A stretch of DNA of 64,000 bases, taken from NCBI RefSeq assembly GCF_014172375.1, contig NZ_WNXD01000001.1, forward strand, positions 1,612,001-1,676,000. Direction: 5' to 3'. Positions within the stretch are counted from its first letter, which is position 1. Each line of letters opens with the position of its first letter. Source of the DNA: Pedobacter planticolens (GTDB lineage: Bacteria; Bacteroidota; Bacteroidia; Sphingobacteriales; Sphingobacteriaceae). Of the stretch, positions 28,990 to 35,675 are shown piece after piece. The position numbers and the translations under genes were made by a program. Below the pieces are notes generated by a model, which was given only the letters and a program-made list of their open reading frames with translations, was not told where the DNA came from and did no database searches.

Positions 28990-30063
28990 TTATTCTACAA
29001 TTACCATGATACCCACTTGTTTTGCCTTATACATAATTTTCTCCTTCACGCTAAAATAGCTCCAATTTTGCAATATAAATTCATCGTGTTTGGCAATTGC
29101 CTCTTTGTCCTGCTGGCCCACTAAAATTAAGGTAGCCGCTTTATTCTTAAGGCATAACTCAATTAAACGCTTGCTGTATAAATGTAATTTAGTGTTCACA
29201 TAGTGATGCTCCTTCTGCTCATAATGTTCAGACCCTTTCATTTTACGCTTCCGTCCGTGGCCACCATGATTGTAAGTGATCCCTCTTTGCAATCTTTGTC
29301 TTGCCGCCTGTATTGCCAAACGCCGATGTAAAAACTCTTCTTTATTACCAATTTGGTACTGCTGTTGTCCAATATTTACCGTAATCGGATAGTTAAGCGA
29401 AAGCGAAGCTTCGGCAATTATGCTATTGTCTAGCTCTTGTGGTAATTCTCCCACTTCAAAATTGGCCAGTAAATAGATCTTGCCCTTATCCAGCACAATG
29501 CTACTAGAACGTAATTTAGCTGGGTAATGAAAAACCCTCGACAGTAATGTTCTTTTTTGATTGTCCTTACCTAAATAAGTACGAAATGGAATCTTAAATA
29601 AGCTAAAGGTATATTCTTTTCCGTCAGGTTTAAAGTCTTTAATACTCCGCCCCTTAAATGGCAAGGGCTGCTTTCGCTGGTGGCTCCTGAGCGATTTCTC
29701 TCCGTTTCGGTAATCCTTAATCTCTTTCGCAAAGGCGGATGATAAGCTGTAATTTAAGCAGCATAGAATGTCGTTCGGAATTTCCCCTTTAAATAGCTTC
29801 GACAACAACCTGCCCGTTGCATTCAATTTGGAGGTGTTCAATACACCCTCTTCATCTTTGGCTTGATTACTTAATTTCAAATGAAATTCTTCCGTAAAAT
29901 AGAAGAAGTCTTTTAACTGTTCCTGCACATAAAGGTGACTCGTAACCATGTTCAATGCCCTAAAAACAATATACCGCCATCTATACAAGGTTTTATGATG
30001 CAACTCAATCACTTCAGCATCTTTACTGTGAATAAACAACTGTATTTTCCTGGTAAGTACCAT
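28990..30063 (-). CDS. dcas12f: Nuclease-dead, C-terminally truncated Cas12f/TnpB-like protein (dCas12f)
   Basis: A 357-aa protein starting at the ATG at 30063. A TTG at 30195 would add 44 residues not matching the family. The N-terminus MVLTRKIQLFI...WRYIVFRALN resembles the wedge/REC start of Cas12f and TnpB proteins. The second half carries the GGHGRKRKMKG block (residues 267-277), a KLHLYSKRLIELCLKN helix, and a terminal NWSYF...IMYKAKQVGI block (from residue 333), all typical of the RuvC part. The RuvC-I aspartate position reads LSLN (Asn224). The RuvC-II glutamate position reads LILVGQ (Gly316). The protein ends right after the GIMVIV strand, so the zinc-finger and RuvC-III aspartate are absent. 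It therefore should bind DNA by guide RNA without cutting. It lies downstream of the sigma gene on the same strand. Confidence 0.85.
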   Translation of the reverse strand: MVLTRKIQLFIHSKDAEVIELHHKTLYRWRYIVFRALNMVTSHLYVQEQLKDFFYFTEEFHLKLSNQAKDEEGVLNTSKLNATGRLLSKLFKGEIPNDILCCLNYSLSSAFAKEIKDYRNGEKSLRSHQRKQPLPFKGRSIKDFKPDGKEYTFSLFKIPFRTYLGKDNQKRTLLSRVFHYPAKLRSSSIVLDKGKIYLLANFEVGELPQELDNSIIAEASLSLNYPITVNIGQQQYQIGNKEEFLHRRLAIQAARQRLQRGITYNHGGHGRKRKMKGSEHYEQKEHHYVNTKLHLYSKRLIELCLKNKAATLILVGQQDKEAIAKHDEFILQNWSYFSVKEKIMYKAKQVGIMVIVE

Positions 30064-30282
30064 TTGTTTAAGATTTTTGTAATCAAGATTAAAAATTAAA
30101 TCCTCAGCATAAGCAACAAATACTAAACTGGATTTTTGTTGTATGATCTGATAATCGAGTTTATTCAAACACCAACCAAATCTTAGTGCGTACAAACAAT
30201 GGTCGCACCCTACGGCTATACAAGTAGCCTCAAATTTTTATCTACCCTTTTCATTTAGCAAAAAAGGCATTATCAATCTTAT
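30064..30282 (-). ncRNA. Leader between the sigma and dCas12f-like genes with two hairpins (candidate guide-RNA segment)
   Basis: This 219-nt spacer separates the sigma stop from the dCas12f ATG, long for a Bacteroidota operon. In minus-strand order it holds a hairpin GGCTA/TAGCC (30214-30229), five nucleotides, and a hairpin GTGCG/CGCAC (30186-30208). An A/T-rich tail follows to the start codon. An open frame crosses it from a TTG but its translation is unlike the protein family. It could be a 5' untranslated regulator or part of a guide RNA. Confidence 0.35.
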
Positions 30283-31038
30283 TTATTTACACACCTGATA
30301 AGCCTTTACATAGGCTAGCTTTACCTGCGTTTCTGCCATGTTAAGTTCACGGGCAATTTCTTCAAAGCTATATTGAAGCTCATAACGCATCCTCATTACG
30401 TTCTTTTGCAAATCATCTAATGCTCCATTAAAGGTTAAACCACTCTTTTGTGTAGCCTGTTGCAACTTCTGTTCGTTCGTTAATATCTGCTTCATTTTTT
30501 TTAAAAGATCTTCAACTTGCTTTGCCACTACATAATCAGATATGCCGCCTAAATAATAAGCAATCCGATCATAATTGAAATCGTATTTGAGACAAAGCCT
30601 AATCATCTGTTGCTGCGCTTCTGATAAATTAGGAATCAGTTGTTTAACCCGCAACCATTGCTCCTGGTATTTGACCAATAAGTGATCATACGTCTCAAGG
30701 GGCTTATCCTCTTCCCCTATCTCTGGGTCTGCTATCAGTAAAAAATCAGGATGAGCTAAATCGTCTAAGCAAAAAAGATTAAAATGAAACCTGTTTTTTG
30801 CAACACTATAATAATTGTAAATCGCTTTATTTAATTGCTGCTTCAAAAACGTATAAATATCAGCCGCTTGTAGCTGATCACGTAAATGCCAAACATTTAA
30901 AAAGGCATCATGCACCATTCCGCTAGCCACTACATCATCTTTCACCGCTTTTGTACAACGCCAAGCGAACATAGCATAATATCGACTATAGAATTGATTG
31001 AAAACATACATTTGCTGATTTGAGGGCGTCTCTTCCAT
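30283..31038 (-). CDS. Atypical ECF-like sigma factor linked to dCas12f
   Basis: A 251-aa sigma-70 family protein, longer than usual ECF factors. Residues 12-85 match sigma region 2 (FNQFYSRYYAMFAWRC, GMVHDAFLNVW). Residues about 133-183 form one helix-turn-helix resembling region 4 (LSEAQQQMIRLCLKYDFNYDRIAYYLG). Residues 205-250 form a second (LQKNVMRMRYELQYSFEEIARELN, then QVKLAYVKA). The tandem region-4-like pair is unusual. No anti-sigma gene is adjacent, unlike the normal ECF operon at 26-28 kb. Its partner downstream is the dead Cas12f-like protein, so it probably joins RNA polymerase to an RNA-guided DNA-binding protein. Promoter recognition residues cannot be judged. Confidence 0.85.
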   Translation of the reverse strand: MEETPSNQQMYVFNQFYSRYYAMFAWRCTKAVKDDVVASGMVHDAFLNVWHLRDQLQAADIYTFLKQQLNKAIYNYYSVAKNRFHFNLFCLDDLAHPDFLLIADPEIGEEDKPLETYDHLLVKYQEQWLRVKQLIPNLSEAQQQMIRLCLKYDFNYDRIAYYLGGISDYVVAKQVEDLLKKMKQILTNEQKLQQATQKSGLTFNGALDDLQKNVMRMRYELQYSFEEIARELNMAETQVKLAYVKAYQVCK

Positions 31039-31079
31039 ATTTAGGTATTTATTGATGGTTTATTAAAATTATTAGTCCA

Positions 31080-31545
31080 ATGAGGCATTCCTGCTCCACC
31101 TCCCATATAGTCACTGTCCCCCCTTCCGCGACATTGCGAACCCAATCCTTTGCCGAAATTTTGGGATGGTAATTTCCTTCCATTCCGCGTCATTCCGCAC
31201 TTGATGCGGAATCGTAATGCTTTGGGTTTTCTTTGCCTCATGACCGGCAGGTCTATTGTCTTTTTTCTCTTTGTTTTTGTTTCGTGTTTCTCCCTGCAAC
31301 CCCTCAAAAATCCACACCCCTATCCATTTACCACTGCCCAAAAGAGCGCTGGCCTGAAAGAACGGCGGGCCATGCGTTTGCCTCGAGCGGAGAAGCATCG
31401 TTCTTTCTTGACTTTTTGGGTTCTTTTTCGTCAAGAAAAAAGAACCTTGCCCCCGCGGCAAAGAGCGGATCAACCGCTTGCTTCTATCACCCCCCAACCC
31501 TTTTACCAAAGCCAAAAATCACTGACCTAAAAGAACACCCTTGAC
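31080..31545. repeat. Dispersed intergenic repeats upstream of the sigma gene
   Basis: This stretch carries a CGTCATTCCGC...GCGGAATCGTAATGC hairpin at 31188-31220, the same family as at 22222 and 50818. From about 31345 to 31465 it carries an inverse copy of the repeat found at 23297-23462, with GGCGGGCCATGCG and an A/T stem TTCTTTTTCGTCAAG...AAGAAC. Overlapping frames on both strands are translations of these repeats and not genes. Confidence 0.7.
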
Positions 31546-31559
31546 CAAAATCACATAAC

Positions 31560-31644
31560 AAAAAAAGCGGGAACGCTCCTCTTAAAACTTAAAAGGAAGA
31601 ATTAACCTATTAACCATAACAACCTCCATTCTTTGTTCCCGCTT
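31560..31644 (-). terminator. Large terminator-like hairpin enclosing an 11-codon frame with a Shine-Dalgarno
   Basis: On the minus strand perfect 10-bp arms AAGCGGGAAC (31644-31635) and GTTCCCGCTT (31574-31565) enclose about 60 nt and are followed by a T-run to 31560. This is like an intrinsic terminator. An inner stem AAGAAT/ATTCTT is nested. In the loop, GGAGG (31627-31623) stands five nucleotides before an ATG at 31617 that opens MVNRLILPFKF and stops at 31582. A strong Shine-Dalgarno is rare in Bacteroidota. It may end a non-coding RNA transcribed from 31.6-32.0 kb, before the sigma gene, or act as an attenuator. Confidence 0.5.
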
Positions 31645-31803
31645 ATATCTTCTACACCGGGTTCTTCGGCTTTAAAGCAAACAAACGATCAAAAGGAAAA
31701 ATACAATAGAGATGATTGGGATTTGAAAAAACATAAGCTGTTGCATTCGCTTTTGGAGAAAGCGACAGTAGATTACATACAGATTTACTTATTTTTTTCA
31801 TTG

Positions 31804-32020
31804 CTCGTATGGATTATACGAGTCTTGATTGGGGTAGCTACAATACATGTGGGACTACCAACCATAACTACATTAAAGTTCTCAGGCCTTACGTTGAAAA
31901 GGATTTACAGCAGCCCCACATCTATTTCGATGCACAAATATATACATCTACACATAGATATGGGCATTAATTCTGCTGTCTTGCTTCAACGGCCTGAGAT
32001 TTTTGTAGTTGCAAGACTCG
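31804..32020. ncRNA. Nested, strongly structured segment upstream of the sigma-dCas12f pair (candidate guide RNA)
   Basis: Six pairs of arms are nested in order: CGAGTCTTG/CAAGACTCG (31819-31827 with 32012-32020), CTACA/TGTAG, CTCAGGCC/GGCCTGAG (31881-31888 with 31991-31998), GTTGAA/TTCAAC, ACAGCAG/CTGCTGT (31907-31913 with 31973-31979), and an 11-bp apical stem with one mismatch (31915-31925 with 31954-31964). The left side has extra hairpins CTCGTAT/ATACGAG (31804-31822) and GGTAG/CTACC (31833-31859). The latter's loop ATGTGGG can pair with CCCACAT at 31915-31921, giving a possible pseudoknot. Such nested stems with a pseudoknot resemble Cas12f guide scaffolds. Strand is not determined: the minus strand is co-directional with the sigma gene. 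A plus-strand frame across it looks non-coding. Confidence 0.5.
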
Positions 32021-32059
32021 GATTAATACCTAATTATAAAACGAATATAAAAATAAAAG

Positions 32060-32074
32060 TTTAGATATTCTAAA
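32060..32074 (+). promoter_or_regulatory. Palindromic operator upstream of the HTH gene
   Basis: The palindrome TTTAGATATTCTAAA has 6-bp arms and lies 60 bp before the start of the small HTH gene. A second short inverted repeat, CAAGT/ACTTG (32114-32132), abuts the start codon. Such sites commonly bind the HTH protein encoded next to them, giving autoregulation. They also lie between that gene and the structured segment on the left. Confidence 0.45.
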
Positions 32075-32134
32075 GTATTCTTTAAATAATCAAATGAAAA
32101 ATAGAAAAATTATCAAGTAAACATTTCACTTGGT

Positions 32135-32437
32135 ATGTTTATCAAAACGATAAGAGTGAAAAAGAAGTCGGAGCTTACAGAACTTGGTAAATACTTAATT
32201 TTGAAATCTGCTAACAAAGCAGAAATTTACAGGAAGACGAGTATTACTGAATCTCGTCTAAGTCTGCTAAGTAACGACCCAAAAACTAAACTTTCTGGAG
32301 AAGAATTATACTTGATAGCTCTTGCACTGGACGTTGACCCTGGCGATATGGCTAAGACAATTTATACGGGAGTTAAGCTAAACACTATTGCAGAACAAGA
32401 AGCTTTAGCTGCTAAGAGCAGAAAAAACAAGCTATAA
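32135..32437 (+). CDS. Small XRE-like helix-turn-helix protein
   Basis: A 100-aa protein. Residues about 14-65 form a Cro/C1-type helix-turn-helix (AEIYRKTSITESRLSLLSN then SGEELYLIALALDVDPGDM). The C-terminus is lysine-rich. It is convergent with the AIPR gene (57 bp between stops), and its upstream side faces the structured RNA segment. It could regulate the defence genes, the sigma-dCas12f pair, or itself. It has no toxin-like neighbour on the same strand. Confidence 0.82.
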   Translation: MFIKTIRVKKKSELTELGKYLILKSANKAEIYRKTSITESRLSLLSNDPKTKLSGEELYLIALALDVDPGDMAKTIYTGVKLNTIAEQEALAAKSRKNKL

Positions 32438-32494
32438 ACAATAACTCCAATTGATTTTAGGCTTGACTAAGGTGGTTGCTGTTATGAAACAATA

Positions 32495-34609
32495 TTAAGT
32501 CTTATTTTTAAAGTTCTTTAAAGTGTTACCATCTGAATCTTTCCAAGTGATACGGCCATTAGATGAATACCCGTTAATTACATTGGCAGCTAAAGACGAG
32601 CTAGAAAACACATAATCTTTTATAAAAGTGTATTTTCCGTTCCCTAAAGTAACTATATTTTTTTCTACCAAAACTCCTCTAAGTCTGGTTTGACTGCCAG
32701 TAAGAGATTGAGAACTCTCTATACTCATATCGCTTTTTGCAAGGACTTTGAACCCATTAATGGTTGGAATACCAAATGCTGTCAAGCCTTTAATTTTATT
32801 CTCTAATTTATATTGATTAAAGAAATTTGTTTCGACAGAATCCACATTTTCCAAATCAACCTCTTGATTTAGAGTTTTAAAAATAGTTATAGGCAAAGGC
32901 GATTTATAAAAAGTATTAAATGCGAAGCTTCTATTCTCTGTTTTAGCTCTTGCTTTTCCTACCTTATTAACTTTTTCAATAACTTCGATTGCTTTAGGAT
33001 AAAGCCCTAGTAGCAGGTCTAAATTTTTATATTCAATATCGATATTGTTTTGCTTTGCAATTTCCTTTATGAAGTAAAGAATATATAAGCTAGCATAAAT
33101 TATATATGATTTTTCTTCGTAAATAACCTCATTTATAAAGAGTTCTGGTCTCTTTTCGTTTTTATTAGCCTCTATAAATTCAAATAATTTATATGCTAGT
33201 AAAACCTTATCCGTATCAATATCTTCTGTAAACACGTTATCATACTCCTCCGCAAATATTGACGCTTTTGAATTTTTAGCTTCGTATGGACTGTTGTTGT
33301 AAAAACTCATTAACACCTGACCAACTTTTTCAGAATCTAACCTAACGTTCTTGGCTTCGTCAGCATATTGATTTTTCTTTCTTTCATAAAAGTATCCCCG
33401 AAGTTTAAATTCTTGCTCTAATTTTAACTGAACATAATCAATTGATTTTATATCACGGTTATTTACGGGGTTTTGACTATTTGTAAACTGAGCAATTTTT
33501 CCACTTAATTCTTTGTTTTTAATCTCATATATCCTACATAAAACACTTGCATTCTCAAGTTTGTTATAGTCTTCTTTAAGTGCGTCGTATAAAGCATGAA
33601 TGGTTTGACTTCCATTAACTACCTGAATATCTTTCAGCTCAATTAATGGAAATTGAGGGTTTAAATTATACATGAATTCATTACATGTAATTGTGATTCC
33701 GTTATTGTAATAGAAAAATTTTGAGCTATCATCCGATAGCACGGTTCTCTTGATATTTTGGTTAATTCGTGGTCTCTGCTTTAAATAAACCCTGACATTA
33801 TCATCAAATGCATCTTCACAAATTTCGCTATTAGTCAATTTCGAGATGTCATCTAAATTAGTTTCTAGCCTTAAATCCTCCCTGTTTAATACAATTCTGA
33901 TACAATCAACCACACTAAGATTGACAATTAATGCCCTCGTATCTCCCCCTGATTGTTCAAATAATTCCTTTTTACTTACTTGAATTTTTGCGTCAACGAT
34001 TTTTCGATGCTTACCCGTCAATTTAAGAACTATATCTTGAGCCAAAAAATTCCTAAGCTCTATGTTGCTATAGGCATCTAATTGCTTTTGAAATCTATGC
34101 TGCTCATTCTTTTCTAATGGGAGTGAACCATTTGACACCAAGTGAATAACAAACGCGGGATGCTTTACGTTAAAAAGTTCCCAAATCTCTTTAACCTTCT
34201 CGTACAAGAACTGGTTAATTGACGCTTTAAAAACATCATCTTCTATACCTTCAAATAAATGGCTGAGAAAGCTTAAAATCTTATCAATTTCACTACTTGG
34301 AAAGTTAGAGAGAGTTTTTTCGAAGGTTCCAGAATATTTAAAATTGAATAGATGAATAATTGGATCTTTACCAGTTTCTTCAATATAAATAGCATCAATT
34401 CCTCTATCATTACCTTTCGGCCCGTTATTTTGTGATAGATAATGGGTATCTGTTATACAATTCTGAATTTCGTCTAATTGAAGATTAAATAGATTACCAA
34501 GAACCAAAAAATAAAATGCTTCATTTGAAGCAGATGCATTTATATCTTCTTTAATCTTTTCAACAGATGTTTTAATTAGTGAATAATCTTGCCTAGTATA
34601 TTTTCTCAT
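32495..34609 (-). CDS. AIPR-family phage-resistance protein
   Basis: A 704-aa protein of the abortive-infection phage resistance (AIPR) family. The hallmark FFYYNNGITITC block is near residue 298, and VVNGSQT near residue 330, followed by a long helical C-terminus. The N-terminal part contains a GNDRGIDAIYIEE...HLFNFKY stretch near residue 68 that may be a degenerate restriction-endonuclease fold. These proteins are associated with phage defence and often sit beside restriction-modification genes, as here. The gene is last in a same-strand group after a membrane-anchored unknown and a methyltransferase-nuclease. The mechanism is not established from sequence. Confidence 0.88.
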   Translation of the reverse strand: MRKYTRQDYSLIKTSVEKIKEDINASASNEAFYFLVLGNLFNLQLDEIQNCITDTHYLSQNNGPKGNDRGIDAIYIEETGKDPIIHLFNFKYSGTFEKTLSNFPSSEIDKILSFLSHLFEGIEDDVFKASINQFLYEKVKEIWELFNVKHPAFVIHLVSNGSLPLEKNEQHRFQKQLDAYSNIELRNFLAQDIVLKLTGKHRKIVDAKIQVSKKELFEQSGGDTRALIVNLSVVDCIRIVLNREDLRLETNLDDISKLTNSEICEDAFDDNVRVYLKQRPRINQNIKRTVLSDDSSKFFYYNNGITITCNEFMYNLNPQFPLIELKDIQVVNGSQTIHALYDALKEDYNKLENASVLCRIYEIKNKELSGKIAQFTNSQNPVNNRDIKSIDYVQLKLEQEFKLRGYFYERKKNQYADEAKNVRLDSEKVGQVLMSFYNNSPYEAKNSKASIFAEEYDNVFTEDIDTDKVLLAYKLFEFIEANKNEKRPELFINEVIYEEKSYIIYASLYILYFIKEIAKQNNIDIEYKNLDLLLGLYPKAIEVIEKVNKVGKARAKTENRSFAFNTFYKSPLPITIFKTLNQEVDLENVDSVETNFFNQYKLENKIKGLTAFGIPTINGFKVLAKSDMSIESSQSLTGSQTRLRGVLVEKNIVTLGNGKYTFIKDYVFSSSSLAANVINGYSSNGRITWKDSDGNTLKNFKNKT

Positions 34610-34714
34610 TATTTGTTCTTAAAATCCAATTTCGTTTTTCTTGTTTCCAATGCCATATAATATTTCTCTCAACAATCATATACATTCACACATACCTAAT
34701 AATGACCAGATGTT

Positions 34715-35659
34715 TTATCTCATATGCATAATATCCATCGGTTTGTAGTGTTCGCAATAAACATTGATGCCAAATTTTATAATCAATGCACTTACCATCA
34801 CTATAACAGTTCTAATACCTATATTTAATTTATGAAATGCATCTGCAACAATAGTTGTGATTAGGCTAGTTATGCCCGCTAAGCCACCTGTGTACCAACC
34901 TTTATAAACTTCACTATCTTTATCGCAAATCGACTTATAAATAGTTCTCTTAATAGATTTAAATAAGGTCTTACCTATTTTTTTGTCTTCCAACATTTCT
35001 TTCCCGGATGGCAGTGCTATCCTCTCTGCTGTAGGCAATTGCTTTTTTGAAAACTCGTCGACCTTTAACAGGACATGTTTTGCACTATTTGGCACTACAT
35101 TACCAATATTCTCAAAATATTTATCTTCTAATTGATTAGACTGGATGAACTTACTTACTTCATGTTCAATTTCGTTAGAGTCAAATCTCTGCACAGGAAC
35201 AGATCCTTTAAGTGCAAATAGCAAACCCTCTTCGTCAAAACGTTCAATCATATTTTTTCTAAAAATTGCTCGTTTTGTTACTGAAGAGATAACTTTATCG
35301 TTTATTAAAACCTCTCTAATCAACGGTTCAGCTTTAAGAAGATCCTTCATTCTTAAATAGCATATAGCTAACAAAGCAGTAGCTTCTAGGAAAGTCCGTG
35401 TATGTTTATTTATAATAGTGCGTATACCTATAAGTCCACTAATAGCTATATTTACTTCGCCTTGTTCCATATTAGCTTCAAAGAGCCTAGTTTTAGCCTG
35501 CATTAATCTGGCTGTATTACCAGTAGAATTAAAAATGGGCTGCAAGTCTAAAATTATTATTTTAGCAGAATTGACATCCCCTTTTGAGGCGGCAATTTCA
35601 AGTTGGTTTTCAAGCCTCTCAACTCTTTCTTTTTGAATAGGAGTAAATTTTTGTATCAT
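34715..35659 (-). CDS. Unknown protein with helical repeats and C-terminal membrane anchor
   Basis: A 314-aa protein I do not recognise. The first 130 residues are helical with alternating basic and acidic stretches and resemble tetratricopeptide-type repeats (EVNIAISGLIGIRTIINKHTRTF region). Two hydrophobic segments near residues 257-275 and 281-302 anchor the C-terminus. It begins 16 bp after the restriction-methylation gene and is followed 105 bp later by AIPR, so it is probably part of the same defence operon. A sensor or scaffold role is speculation. Confidence 0.78.
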   Translation of the reverse strand: MIQKFTPIQKERVERLENQLEIAASKGDVNSAKIIILDLQPIFNSTGNTARLMQAKTRLFEANMEQGEVNIAISGLIGIRTIINKHTRTFLEATALLAICYLRMKDLLKAEPLIREVLINDKVISSVTKRAIFRKNMIERFDEEGLLFALKGSVPVQRFDSNEIEHEVSKFIQSNQLEDKYFENIGNVVPNSAKHVLLKVDEFSKKQLPTAERIALPSGKEMLEDKKIGKTLFKSIKRTIYKSICDKDSEVYKGWYTGGLAGITSLITTIVADAFHKLNIGIRTVIVMVSALIIKFGINVYCEHYKPMDIMHMR

Positions 35660-35675
35660 ATTATAATTAAATTCT

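Noticed and set aside
28990..30063. An ordinary IS200/IS605 transposon TnpB
   Set aside because: No TnpA gene or clear transposon ends are seen, the RuvC site is dead and truncated, and a sigma gene is linked.
30064..30195. N-terminal extension of the Cas12f-like protein from a TTG at 30195
   Set aside because: The extra 44 residues do not resemble the family, and the ATG at 30063 begins the expected N-terminal segment.
31041..31530. Several overlapping frames on both strands upstream of the sigma gene
   Set aside because: They are translations of dispersed repeats also found at 22-23 kb.
31804..32020. A retron msr-msd RNA, because of the outer complementary ends and long stem
   Set aside because: No reverse transcriptase gene is anywhere near.
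31633..32064. Plus-strand 143-codon open frame over the structured segment
   Set aside because: Its translation has no protein-like domain, it spans the nested inverted arms, and both the fold and the neighbouring terminator-like hairpin explain the sequence better.
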